Shown piece after piece: positions 8,276 to 16,251 of a stretch of 64,000 bases of DNA. How positions within the stretch are numbered: position 1 is the first letter of the stretch; the number at the start of each line of letters is the position of its first letter. Below the pieces are notes generated by a model. The model ran no database searches and was not told the origin of the DNA. It saw only the letters and a program-made list of their open reading frames with translations. Source of the stretch: Pedobacter chinensis. GTDB taxonomy: Bacteria > Bacteroidota > Bacteroidia > Sphingobacteriales > Sphingobacteriaceae. The stretch is taken from NCBI RefSeq assembly GCF_003339865.1, contig NZ_QPKV01000003.1, forward strand, positions 248,001-312,000, written 5' to 3'. The position numbers and the translations under genes are program-made.

Positions 8276-9667
8276 ATGGAAGAAAAAATAAAATCAGTTT
8301 TTGATTTACAACAGAAACACAAATTTGATTTACGCAAAACGAATTCAAAAACGCGAATTGAGAAATTGAAATTGCTCAAACAAGCTTTAGAGAATGCTGA
8401 AGAGGAGATTTATGCTGCTTTAGAAGGGGATTTGCGTAAAAACCGTTTCGAAACAGCTGTAACGGAGCTATTTTTTACTTATGCTGAAATAGACCACGCT
8501 ATTAAAAAGCTAAAAGGCTGGATGAAGCCAAAAACGGCTGGTAAAACAATGAGCAATTTGTTCGCCCGTAATAAAATCTATTATGAGCCAAAGGGCGTTT
8601 GCCTGATTATTGCACCTTGGAATTATCCTTTGCAATTAATAATGAGTCCGTTGATTTCGGCGATTGCGGCTGGAAATTGTGTGATTTTAAAACCTTCAGA
8701 GTTGAGCAATGCCACTGCCGCGGTGATCAGCAAAATCATCTCAAGTACTTTTGATGAAAAGGAAATTGCTTGTTTTGAGGGCGATGCAGAAGTTTCAACC
8801 ATACTATTAAAATACCCCTTTGACCATATATTTTTTACCGGAAGTACAGCTATTGGTAAAGTGGTTATGGAGGCCGCTGCTACAAACCTCACTTCGGTTA
8901 CATTAGAATTGGGCGGCAAGTCGCCGGCAATTGTTGATGTAACCTGTGATCTGAAAACAGCGGCAGAAAAAATTGCCTGGGGCAAATTAGTAAATGCCGG
9001 GCAAACCTGCATTGCTCCTGATTATGTTTTAATTGATGAAAAGCTGGAAATAAATTTCATTGAATATTATAAATCTGCCGTCCAAAAGATGTTTTTCAAT
9101 GAAAATGGTATAAATCGGGAGGTTTATGGAAAAATCATCAATGAAAAACAGTTTCAACGGTTAATTAATCTGATTAAAAGAGCTACAGATGACGGTGCTA
9201 AAGTATTCTGGGGTGGAGAAGTCAACGAAAAAGATTTAACAATAAATCCAACCGTTCTCACTTCGGTTAATGCCCGAAATGCGATCATGCAGGAAGAAAT
9301 TTTTGGTCCTGTTTTACCGGTAGTTACTTATAAAAATCTACAGGAAGCCATTGATTTTATTAATGCAAAAGATAAACCATTAGCATTTTATATCTTTTCT
9401 GAAAACTCAGAAAATCAACGTAAAATCATTAACGAAACCAGTGCTGGTGGTACTTGCGTAAATGATGTACTGGTTCACATCAGCAATCCGAACCTGCCTT
9501 TTGGAGGCGTAAATAGCAGCGGTGTTGGAAGTTGCCATGGTATTTTTGGTTTCAAAACTTTCTCGCACGAAAGGGCGGTGGTTTTTCAATCAAAACTCGG
9601 CATGACGAAAATGATTTACCCACCTTATCAAATGGGTTTGTTGAAATGGTTAAAGAAATTAATGTAG
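8276..9667 (+). CDS. NAD(P)-dependent aldehyde dehydrogenase (class 3-like)
   Basis: 463-residue cytoplasmic enzyme oxidising aldehydes to acids. The general base Glu211 is in LELGGKSP and the nucleophile Cys245 in NAGQTCIAPDY; PWNYPLQL near residue 115 and EEIFGPVLP near residue 342 are also typical. The short length and a hydrophobic C-terminal tail (QMGLLKWLKKLM) resemble the class 3 / fatty-aldehyde dehydrogenase branch, where such tails associate with membranes. It is monocistronic. The exact substrate cannot be told from sequence. Confidence 0.93.
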   Translation: MEEKIKSVFDLQQKHKFDLRKTNSKTRIEKLKLLKQALENAEEEIYAALEGDLRKNRFETAVTELFFTYAEIDHAIKKLKGWMKPKTAGKTMSNLFARNKIYYEPKGVCLIIAPWNYPLQLIMSPLISAIAAGNCVILKPSELSNATAAVISKIISSTFDEKEIACFEGDAEVSTILLKYPFDHIFFTGSTAIGKVVMEAAATNLTSVTLELGGKSPAIVDVTCDLKTAAEKIAWGKLVNAGQTCIAPDYVLIDEKLEINFIEYYKSAVQKMFFNENGINREVYGKIINEKQFQRLINLIKRATDDGAKVFWGGEVNEKDLTINPTVLTSVNARNAIMQEEIFGPVLPVVTYKNLQEAIDFINAKDKPLAFYIFSENSENQRKIINETSAGGTCVNDVLVHISNPNLPFGGVNSSGVGSCHGIFGFKTFSHERAVVFQSKLGMTKMIYPPYQMGLLKWLKKLM

Positions 9668-9714
9668 ATCAGGATTAAGGGATTATCAGGATAAATGAGA
9701 TTTTAATTCCGTGT

Positions 9715-9734
9715 ATTCTGTGTTTCCGTGGCAA
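9715..9734. repeat. Half copy of the CCACGGAA inverted-repeat family
   Basis: A 20-bp motif (AATTCCGTG...TTTCCGTGGCAA) matching the right half of the element at 6825-6895. The left arm is absent. It lies in the leader of the DinB-like gene. Confidence 0.35.
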
Positions 9735-9763
9735 ATAACCTTTAATAATGTTATTTTGGTTTC

Positions 9764-10285
9764 ATGGATTTAGAACAACTTAAATACCCAATTGGAAAAT
9801 TTTCAATGCCCGATATTTTTAGTGAACACCAGGCTGAAATCTGGATTTCAGAGATTGAAGCACTGCCCGAGCAAATCAAAAAGGCAACCGAAAATTTAAC
9901 TGATGAACAACTGAGCCAAACTTATCGCCCCGAAGGCTGGACGCTTAGACAGGTTGTCCATCACATTCCCGATAGCCACATGAATGCATATATTCGTTTC
10001 AAGCAAGCAATTACTGAAGATATTCCCATCATCAGGCCATACCATGAGGAACGTTGGGCAGAAACTGAAGAAGGGAAAAACGGCGATATACAAATGTCTA
10101 TTGCATTATTGAACGGGCTTCATCAACGGTGGGTTGCCTTTCTTAAAACGCTCAAACTGGAAGATTATCAGCGAAAATATATTCATCCAGCCCAAGGGAA
10201 AGAGCTTACTTTAGCGCATATGTTGGGCACTTATGCCTGGCATGGGAAACATCATTTGGCGCATATTGTTAATACTGTAAAATGA
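9764..10285 (+). CDS. DinB/YfiT-family putative metal-dependent hydrolase
   Basis: 173-residue four-helix-bundle protein of the DinB superfamily, YfiT branch. The histidines expected to bind a divalent metal are present in RQVVHHIPDSH and in AWHGKHHLAH near the C-terminus. In Firmicutes YfiT-like enzymes act as thiol S-transferases for bacillithiol; the related role here is inferred. It is cytoplasmic, with no signal peptide. It follows the aldehyde dehydrogenase gene on the same strand after a 96-bp gap and is likely independent. Confidence 0.88.
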   Translation: MDLEQLKYPIGKFSMPDIFSEHQAEIWISEIEALPEQIKKATENLTDEQLSQTYRPEGWTLRQVVHHIPDSHMNAYIRFKQAITEDIPIIRPYHEERWAETEEGKNGDIQMSIALLNGLHQRWVAFLKTLKLEDYQRKYIHPAQGKELTLAHMLGTYAWHGKHHLAHIVNTVK

Positions 10286-10287
10286 GT

Positions 10288-10324
10288 TTGACAATTTAAA
10301 ATACAACACGTATATTTGAATATA
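10288..10324 (+). promoter_or_regulatory. Promoter with overlapping palindrome for the PIN toxin-antitoxin operon
   Basis: TTG at 10288-10290, 20-bp spacer, TATATTTG at 10311-10318, a full match to the Bacteroidota TTG / TAnnTTTG promoter. The -7 box is embedded in the palindrome TATATT-TG-AATATA (10311-10324), itself flanked by two direct ACACGTAT motifs. This is a plausible autoregulatory operator for the antitoxin. Confidence 0.6.
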
Positions 10325-10335
10325 TCACACGTATT

Positions 10336-10575
10336 ATGGTAACGAAACTCACTTTAACCGTTGAAAAAGCTACTATTGAAAAAGCTAAATCTTATGCTAA
10401 ACGAACAGGAAGGAGTTTATCTGAATTGGTTGGAAAGTATTTAGAAACAATAACGCTTGATGAGAAACCTGTCATTTCTTCGAAGTTGAAAGGAATTGTT
10501 GGAGCAGTAAAATTACCTGATGATTTTGATGAAGAAACTGCGATTAGAGAATATTTTGAAAACAAACATTTATGA
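10336..10575 (+). CDS. DUF6364-type antitoxin
   Basis: 79-residue protein with an N-terminal ribbon-helix-helix pattern (KLTLTVEKATIEKAKSYAKRTGRSLSEL, given here only in part), as in small DNA-binding antitoxins, and an acidic C-terminus (DDFDEETAI) that would bind the toxin. The stop codon overlaps the start of the PIN gene (ATGA, 4 bp). DUF6364 is recalled from memory. It probably represses its own promoter through the palindrome just upstream. Confidence 0.85.
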   Translation: MVTKLTLTVEKATIEKAKSYAKRTGRSLSELVGKYLETITLDEKPVISSKLKGIVGAVKLPDDFDEETAIREYFENKHL

Positions 10576-10985
10576 AAAAAATATTTGTTGACACCAACAT
10601 CATCGTTGACTTAATTGCAGATAGAAAACCATTCAGTAAATTTGCCATAGAAATTTTCGAAAAGGCTGAGAGAAAAGAAATCCAATTATTTACATCATCT
10701 CATACAATTGCTGCTACTCACTATTTACTTAAAAAATATTTAGAAGAAAAGCAGCTAAGACAAGTACTTTATGAAGTCTTGGAATATGTTCAAATCATTG
10801 CTGTAGATCAGAATATTATCAAAAGGGGATTAAAATCAAAGCATAATGATTTTGAAGATGCATTACAAATTCTTTGTGCTTACAATGCTGAAAAACTAGA
10901 TTATATAGTAACTAGAAATATTAAGGACTTCAAAGCGGCTGAAATCCCGGTGTTTCCACCAGATGAGTTGTTAGGAAAGCTATAA
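10572..10985 (+). CDS. PIN-domain ribonuclease toxin (VapC-like)
   Basis: 137-residue PIN nuclease. Conserved acidic residues are visible: Asp7 in FVDTN, and the later acidic cluster in NDFEDALQ, with a further TRNIKDF segment near the C-terminus. Such toxins cleave RNA, often tRNA or rRNA, with Mg2+. It is translationally coupled to the preceding antitoxin. The stop codon (10983-10985) abuts the stop of the convergent HMA-MauE gene with zero spacing, so no room remains for separate terminators. Confidence 0.88.
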   Translation: MKKIFVDTNIIVDLIADRKPFSKFAIEIFEKAERKEIQLFTSSHTIAATHYLLKKYLEEKQLRQVLYEVLEYVQIIAVDQNIIKRGLKSKHNDFEDALQILCAYNAEKLDYIVTRNIKDFKAAEIPVFPPDELLGKL

Positions 10986-11705
10986 TTACATCAACACCAG
11001 CATCGCGGCGCTCATGGCTATCATGATAGCATCTTCAACAATCGTTACCGTACTCATTGGTAAGTTAAATACCGCACCTAAACAAGCACATTGAATCTTT
11101 TTCTTATTCAAAACACTTTCTAAAACACCAAGAACACTTACTGTCATAACAATAAGTGTTACCCAATTCACCACAACAGGAGATAAATTAAGGGCAAAAC
11201 TTAATCCCAATCCGAGTTCTATAAAAGCATAAATGTAACCCCATGCGTTAAATTTTTTAGCAACAATATCATACATGGCATAACTTTCGGCAAAAGCTTT
11301 TAGGTTTAGCAACTTGAAAAATGAAAACGTGAGGAAAAAGCCAGCCATAAAAATGCGCATGAAAACCATAAAATTTACAGCGTTATCTTGCCATGAAACC
11401 AAAAGAGAAACCGCAGTTACATAACCAAAAATTAATAAGATTGGCTTATAGGTTTCTACCCATGATTTTGTTTCTTCAAGAATTTCCTTATGTTCAGTCG
11501 CAGAGATTTGATATTTGCTTTCAGAACCGCCCAACGCTTGTTGAAGTGCATTTAAAGCGACGTGTTGATTCATAATGATTGTTGCCGAATGGGTATCTTT
11601 TGAAACCTCAACAGCAGTCACATCTGGTAAAACCAACAGGTTATTTTTTACTTTATTTTCGCAACTGCTGCAAGTCATGCCGGTCAGTTGATAAGTATGC
11701 GTCAT
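10986..11705 (-). CDS. HMA domain fused to a MauE/DoxX-like membrane protein
   Basis: 239 residues from the ATG at 11705; the frame extends 18 bp further to a TTG, but a TAnnTTTG box (11721-11728) lies over that extension, favouring the ATG. Residues 1-65 form a heavy-metal-associated domain with GMTCSSC (Cys12, Cys15). The rest is a four-helix MauE/DoxX-like membrane domain with a conserved CAC pair near its end (KIQCACLGAVF). MauE proteins are linked to thiol/disulfide handling; joined to HMA this suggests a membrane metal or redox relay, probably for copper (inference). Confidence 0.8.
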   Translation of the reverse strand: MTHTYQLTGMTCSSCENKVKNNLLVLPDVTAVEVSKDTHSATIIMNQHVALNALQQALGGSESKYQISATEHKEILEETKSWVETYKPILLIFGYVTAVSLLVSWQDNAVNFMVFMRIFMAGFFLTFSFFKLLNLKAFAESYAMYDIVAKKFNAWGYIYAFIELGLGLSFALNLSPVVVNWVTLIVMTVSVLGVLESVLNKKKIQCACLGAVFNLPMSTVTIVEDAIMIAMSAAMLVLM

Positions 11706-11720
11706 GATAAAATTTTTATG

Positions 11721-11728
11721 CAAATTTA
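11721..11728 (-). promoter_or_regulatory. -7 box for the HMA-MauE gene
   Basis: TAAATTTG on the minus strand followed by C, a full TAnnTTTG match, placing the transcript start about 9 bp before the ATG at 11705. No TTG is visible at the right distance upstream. Confidence 0.4.
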
Positions 11729-11806
11729 CCTATTGGGCAGGCGGGAACCGTTATAGAATAATCATAAAATGTTATAGAATTTCGACAATGAGATTTCCTT
11801 GTTTTT

Positions 11807-12577
11807 CCCGCAGATGCCGCGATTACGCAGAAAAAAATAAAATCTGCATGATCTTCTTAAATCTGCGGGATGTTCTTTTAAAATAAATTAAAACAAACAT
11901 GTTAATGGTATAGTGATAATTTATTTGCTTCGCAGCTACTTCGTGATCATCAAAATTAATATGAATGGCTTTGAGATTTTCCTGGTATTTCCCGCAGATG
12001 CCGCTGATTACGCAGAAAAAAATAAAATCTGCGTAATTTTCTTAAATCTGCGGGATGTTCTTTTAAAAATAAATTAAAAAAAACATGTTAATGGTATAGT
12101 GATAATTTATTTGCCTTGCAGCTACTTCGTGATCATAAAAATCAATATGAATGGCTTTGAGATTTTCCTGGTATTTCCCGCAGATTATGCAGAAAAAAAT
12201 AAAATCTGCGTGATCTTCTTAAATCTGCGGGATGTTCTTTTAAAAATAAATTACAAAAACATGTTAATGATATAGTGATAATTTATTTGCTTCGCAGCTA
12301 CTTCGTGATCATCAAAATCAATATAAATGGCTTTGAGATTTTCCTGGTATTTCCCGCAGATTATGCAGAAAAAAATAAAATCTGCGTGATCTTCTTAAAT
12401 CTGCGGGATGTTCTTTTAAAAATAAATTACAAAAACATGTTAATGATATAGTGATAATTTATTTGCTTCGCAGCTACTTCGTGATCATAAAAATCAATAT
12501 AAATGGCTTTGAGATTTTCCTGGTATTTCCCGCAGATGCCGCTGATTACGCAGAAAAAAATAAAATCTGCGGGATGT
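11807..12577 (+). repeat. Five-copy tandem array of a double-hairpin palindromic repeat
   Basis: Palindromic cores start with CCCGCAGAT at 11807, 11991, 12177, 12353 and 12529, giving periods of 184, 186, 176 and 176 bp. Each core has outer arms CCCGCAGAT/ATCTGCGGG and, in copies 1, 2 and 5, an inner pair around ATTACGCAGA / TCTGCGTAAT with an A-rich loop; copies 3 and 4 share a short deletion in the left arm. Linkers of about 110 bp (gttaatg...gatttt) are highly similar. The last copy lacks part of the right arm. The 11729-12715 gap holds no credible gene apart from this array. Solitary relatives lie at 4192-4340 and 38391-38499. Confidence 0.92.
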
Positions 12578-12715
12578 TCTTTATTTAAAAACTCAACTCG
12601 TGATTAACAGTAAATTACGAAAAACGCCAATCGTAGAACAAAGTATCTGTTGTTGCAACAAAAGTATTTCCGGTCCAATCAGGTTGATAAACAAAGAAAT
12701 CTCTTCCTGGCCCAA

Positions 12716-13540
12716 TTACCCCACCAAAACCGAAGTCATGGTTAAAGAACCGCCAACCGCTTTATCATTGAAGAAAGAAACCTCTTCCTTTTCATTTTTT
12801 AAGCCCATGGTATAAATTAATGGTAAATAATGCTCAGGAGTAGGGATGGCCAGCATGGCATCAGCACCTAAATTGCGATAATTGATCAATGGTTTATGGT
12901 CGCCGTTTGCAATGAGATTTTTGAACTTGTCGTTTATTTCAATTGCCCAATCGTAACCGCCGCCATTAATCATTTCCCAACTCAACATCCTAAGGTTGTG
13001 CACCATATTTCCACTACCAATAACCAGCACGCCCTTTTTGCGAAGCGCATAAATCTCTTTCGCGATTTCATAATGTTGCTCTGGAGATTTCGTGTAATCG
13101 ATGCTCAATTGTAAAACGGGAATGTTTGCATCAGGATACATGTGTTTTACAACCGTCCAGGTTCCGTGATCCAGGCCCCAATCATGATCTAAGCCAACAT
13201 TTGTAGAGTGAACCAGATTCGGGATTTGTGCTGCCAATTCCGTATCGCCAGGGGCAGGATATTGCACATCGAAAAGGCTTTGCGGGAAACCACCAAAATC
13301 ATGAATAGTAGTTGGGAAATCCATAGCGGTCACGAAAGTTCCATGCGTGTACCAATGTGCTGAAACAACCAGAACGGCCTTCGGAACAGGAATATTCCTG
13401 GCCAAATCCATCCAACCCTCACTAAACTCATTATGTTCAATGCCATTCATTGGCGAACCATGACCAATAAAAACCGTTGGCATTAACTCCGTTTGAGGCA
13501 AACGCTGAGTAAAATTTCTGAATTGTGATAAAGTTGACAT
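12716..13540 (-). CDS. ygiD: 4,5-DOPA-extradiol-dioxygenase-like protein (LigB superfamily)
   Basis: 274 residues from the ATG at 13540 (a TTG six codons upstream is disfavoured by a TAnnTTTG box at 13558-13565). Class III extradiol ring-cleaving dioxygenase: metal-ligand histidines appear in FIGHGSP, VVSAHWYTHG and GLDHDWGLDHGTW, and a later GSGNMVHNL. It is cytoplasmic and uses Fe(II) or Zn(II). The natural substrate is unknown; homologues open catechol-type rings such as DOPA. It lies between the metal cluster genes and the repeat array, and may be an independent unit. Confidence 0.9.
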   Translation of the reverse strand: MSTLSQFRNFTQRLPQTELMPTVFIGHGSPMNGIEHNEFSEGWMDLARNIPVPKAVLVVSAHWYTHGTFVTAMDFPTTIHDFGGFPQSLFDVQYPAPGDTELAAQIPNLVHSTNVGLDHDWGLDHGTWTVVKHMYPDANIPVLQLSIDYTKSPEQHYEIAKEIYALRKKGVLVIGSGNMVHNLRMLSWEMINGGGYDWAIEINDKFKNLIANGDHKPLINYRNLGADAMLAIPTPEHYLPLIYTMGLKNEKEEVSFFNDKAVGGSLTMTSVLVG

Positions 13541-13557
13541 CTTGAAAAACTTATACA

Positions 13558-13565
13558 CAAAAGTA
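13558..13565 (-). promoter_or_regulatory. -7 box for the extradiol dioxygenase gene
   Basis: TACTTTTG read on the minus strand, a TAnnTTTG match. The implied transcript start lies about 10 bp before the ATG at 13540, which decides that start. No clear TTG partner is seen. Confidence 0.35.
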
Positions 13566-13640
13566 CAGTACTAATTAAAGCATCGACTTGATTTATGATA
13601 AGAAAACATAATAGCGTTCGAAAGCTATTATGTTCTTAGC

Positions 13641-14201
13641 TCATATTTCGTCTAATGTTTTTCTGCTATCTTTTGACTGGGCCTTGTAATTTGATGGTGT
13701 TAAACCTGCAACTTTTTTAAACTGCGCAGAAAGATGGGCAACGCTGCTATAGTTCAATTGATAAGCGATTTCACTTAACGTAAGTTCGCCATAAGTAAGC
13801 ATTTCCTTCGCCTTTTCAATTTTTTGTGCGATGAAATATTTTTCGATGGTTTGGTTTTCAACCTCTGAAAAAACTGCACTAAGCTGAGCATATTCCAGAT
13901 TAAGCTTTTCACTTAAGTAGGAAGACAGATTAATTTTTAACGGTTCATCGGTATAATGAACCAGGTTTATTATTGCAGTTTTTATCTGTTCAGCAATTTG
14001 AGTTTTTTTATCTTCCAGTAATTCAAAACCAAAGCTTTTTAAGCTTCTACCGATTGTGATTTTATCATCCGCAGAAATGGTTTCCGTTAACAAAACTTTA
14101 CCGAGTTCTACAGAAACAGGGTTAAAGCCAAGCTTTTCAAGCTCAGCTTTAACCACCATTTTGCAACGGTTGCATACCATATTTTTGATATGCAGGTTCA
14201 T
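13641..14201 (-). CDS. AraC-family regulator with N-terminal HMA-like CxxC domain
   Basis: 186 residues from the ATG at 14201, chosen because it overlaps the preceding stop codon by one base (TAATG). Residues 1-65 resemble a heavy-metal-associated fold: MNLHIKNMVCNRCKMVVK-like start with Cys10 and Cys13 and the alternating strand/helix pattern. Residues about 90-186 carry an AraC/XylS helix-turn-helix pair (LTLSEIAYQLNYSSVAHLS and GLTPSNYK). It is translationally coupled to the DUF3347 gene, so it is probably the metal-responsive regulator of this cluster (inference). Confidence 0.85.
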   Translation of the reverse strand: MNLHIKNMVCNRCKMVVKAELEKLGFNPVSVELGKVLLTETISADDKITIGRSLKSFGFELLEDKKTQIAEQIKTAIINLVHYTDEPLKINLSSYLSEKLNLEYAQLSAVFSEVENQTIEKYFIAQKIEKAKEMLTYGELTLSEIAYQLNYSSVAHLSAQFKKVAGLTPSNYKAQSKDSRKTLDEI

Positions 14202-14704
14202 TATTTCGATTTTATGGTTTCCGTAACATCGCCACAATCAAACATCATGCTTCCATAATATGGGTTTTCAATGTTTTCTTTTTCATTTAACCAACTTGCT
14301 TTCGCCATTGGGCAATGCTGAATGTAAACGGTGGTATTGTTAAATTTGATGTTTCTAACAGTTTTAATCATAGCATAAGAAATACCCTCAAAAGATTTTC
14401 TTTGTGCTTTGATGTCTTTTCCCGAAGCCAGTTCAGCTGCTTTGGTTTTGATGATTTTAGATTGCTCCATCCAAAGGGTATGTTGTGAAGCAGGTAAATC
14501 CTGATGTGGAATAGCATCAATCCTGGCAGATAAAATTTTTGCTTTTTCTGTCGCCACATCTTTTTTATCAGTAGCCAATGCGTTTTTCACATCGTAATAA
14601 GCTGTTAATAGCTGATTGAAAGCTGCATCAGCTTTAACTTGTGCGAAAGTTATTTTAGTGGTTGCGATGACCATTACAGCCATCATCATCATTACTTTTT
14701 TCAT
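14201..14704 (-). CDS. Exported DUF3347 protein (CusB-like metal-binding motif)
   Basis: 167 residues with a signal peptide (to about residue 22, TFAQ). The C-terminal motif YIQHCPMA (His130, Cys131, Met133) followed by NPYYGSMMFDCG (Met and Cys157) is the signature of DUF3347. It resembles metal-binding tails found next to or within CusB-type efflux adaptors, rich in the soft ligands Cys, Met and His. A periplasmic copper or silver chaperone role is inferred from these ligands and from neighbouring HMA genes. It is coupled by overlapping codons to the AraC regulator. Confidence 0.85.
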   Translation of the reverse strand: MKKVMMMMAVMVIATTKITFAQVKADAAFNQLLTAYYDVKNALATDKKDVATEKAKILSARIDAIPHQDLPASQHTLWMEQSKIIKTKAAELASGKDIKAQRKSFEGISYAMIKTVRNIKFNNTTVYIQHCPMAKASWLNEKENIENPYYGSMMFDCGDVTETIKSK

Positions 14705-14793
14705 CTGTATAAATTTGTTTTAATTGTGATGAAGCGATCAGGTTTATTCATACCACTATGTGGCTTGAAAAATCATGATGGTTTCAAGATATT

Positions 14794-15606
14794 TTATTTT
14801 AAAACGTTAAAAAAATTAAATTCTGCCCTGATCAGGTACATGTTTTTAGTATATCGATTGGCTATGTTGCCTGCAGCCTGAAAACGGTATCCTAAATCAA
14901 TACGGGTAGTACTGTTCAAAATCATCTGTATTGCTGGTGCCAAATCTAAATAAGATTGACCACTACCGGGGTCAGTTTTACCCAGTAACTCAAAATAAAC
15001 ATTAAAGTTGGGTTGTCTGTAATCTTTATAAACAACAGGCAAAACTAAGTATCCTGAAGATAAACTATAGGAAAGCATATTGTTTGGCTCAGGCATTCCG
15101 GCTCTTTGCTTTTCACTGTCATTGAAAGCGTGAGCATAACCCAATGTTGCTGAAAGAGCCAGTTTATGCAAAAGTTGAGTAAAAATTAATCCGCCCTGAA
15201 TGCCACTGTTGTCCCCTTCTAAGTTAATGTCTCTTGTAAATGTTGGGCGTTTACTGGTGCTTATTCTTCCAAATGCCGCTGCCCTGAAATGGCTTTGTAC
15301 ATTATCCAGTGAAAGGAAACGATATTTCCCATATAAACTCCCTCCTTCTAAACGATATTGACCATCCATATCTGATAAGAAGGCTTGCGCATGCATCATC
15401 AGGTTTTTGTTAAAACCAATCATTACTTCCGGAATAGTTCTGCTCACAAACCCGGGATTGTTGAACATGCCCTCATTGGTTAAACGAGCACCAATCGATT
15501 TCGTTGGCATATTGCTCGCAGGTTCAGTAAAAACATAAAGTTCCTGACTGTGAACATTTAAAATGGAGCCAGCCCAAAGCAGCGCCAGAATTAAAATCCT
15601 CTTCAT
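14794..15606 (-). CDS. Outer-membrane beta-barrel-like protein of the metal cluster
   Basis: 270 residues, signal peptide MKRILILALLWAGSILNVHS, then alternating amphipathic strands with many aromatic and glycine residues and a C-terminus ending in strand FNFFNVLK, typical of small outer-membrane barrels or barrel-like transport-associated proteins. It is not assigned to a named family. It starts one base after the stop of the secreted HMA gene and precedes the DUF3347 gene, so it probably shares their transcript and metal-related job (inference). Confidence 0.7.
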   Translation of the reverse strand: MKRILILALLWAGSILNVHSQELYVFTEPASNMPTKSIGARLTNEGMFNNPGFVSRTIPEVMIGFNKNLMMHAQAFLSDMDGQYRLEGGSLYGKYRFLSLDNVQSHFRAAAFGRISTSKRPTFTRDINLEGDNSGIQGGLIFTQLLHKLALSATLGYAHAFNDSEKQRAGMPEPNNMLSYSLSSGYLVLPVVYKDYRQPNFNVYFELLGKTDPGSGQSYLDLAPAIQMILNSTTRIDLGYRFQAAGNIANRYTKNMYLIRAEFNFFNVLK

Positions 15607-15607
15607 T

Positions 15608-16144
15608 TTATGAAAGGACTAAATGATATACGCGGGTTTTTTTGCCATTAACAACTGTTGTTCCGCTTGCATAGGCATCAGAATCAACGGAAGTCGCTTG
15701 CTTTTTAAATGCTGAACCTGAGATGAAATTTTTATCAACCAAAGATGCTTTAACCGTTCCGTTTAAAGTTTTGTTTTTTGCATTTATAAAGCGATAAACA
15801 TTGCCATCAACAATCGCCTGGCCTTTATCATCTATTTTAACCTGGTTAAAGTTAAAATCTGCGGTTAGGCCACCAACGGAGAAGCCTGCATCCTGAACTT
15901 TCTTGCGCACTAAATCCAGGTTGATGTTCGCCTCTTTTTTGAAAGTTAAAACAAAGATGTTTTTATTTAAATCGGGTTTTACTGAACTGATAAAACTTAA
16001 TGTTTCCAGTGATTTTTGCGTTGCATTGGAACACATTGAGCAGGTTAATCCCGTTACCTGTAAATCTGCCGTTGAAATTTGCTGAGCCGAAACTTTAACG
16101 GCGAAAAGAAGCATAATAATGCTGAATATTTTTATTGTTTTCAT
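15608..16144 (-). CDS. Secreted heavy-metal-associated (HMA) domain protein
   Basis: 178 residues from the ATG at 16144, which puts a signal peptide (ending VSAQ, about residue 21) at the N-terminus; a longer frame to 16180 would hide it. The HMA domain spans about 25-95 with GLTCSMC (Cys35, Cys38). The remaining 80 residues form a second unassigned beta-rich domain ending in YHLVLS. Expected to bind Cu(I) or a similar ion in the periplasm. It is the first gene of a tight unit with the barrel protein. Confidence 0.85.
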   Translation of the reverse strand: MKTIKIFSIIMLLFAVKVSAQQISTADLQVTGLTCSMCSNATQKSLETLSFISSVKPDLNKNIFVLTFKKEANINLDLVRKKVQDAGFSVGGLTADFNFNQVKIDDKGQAIVDGNVYRFINAKNKTLNGTVKASLVDKNFISGSAFKKQATSVDSDAYASGTTVVNGKKTRVYHLVLS

Positions 16145-16251
16145 AATTTTTGAATTGGAATTAAACGGACTATCAAACACTGAATTTATTTCAGCGGCTT
16201 AATAGCAAAGTAGATGCTGAACTTGCTCAGCATAATGGATTTCATTTAATC

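Noticed and set aside
11807-12577. CRISPR array
   Set aside because: The repeated unit is about 180 bp with conserved linkers, not short repeats with variable spacers, and no cas genes are present.
12600-12815. Plus-strand frame overlapping the end of the dioxygenase gene
   Set aside because: Antisense to a well-supported gene and low-complexity; not a gene.
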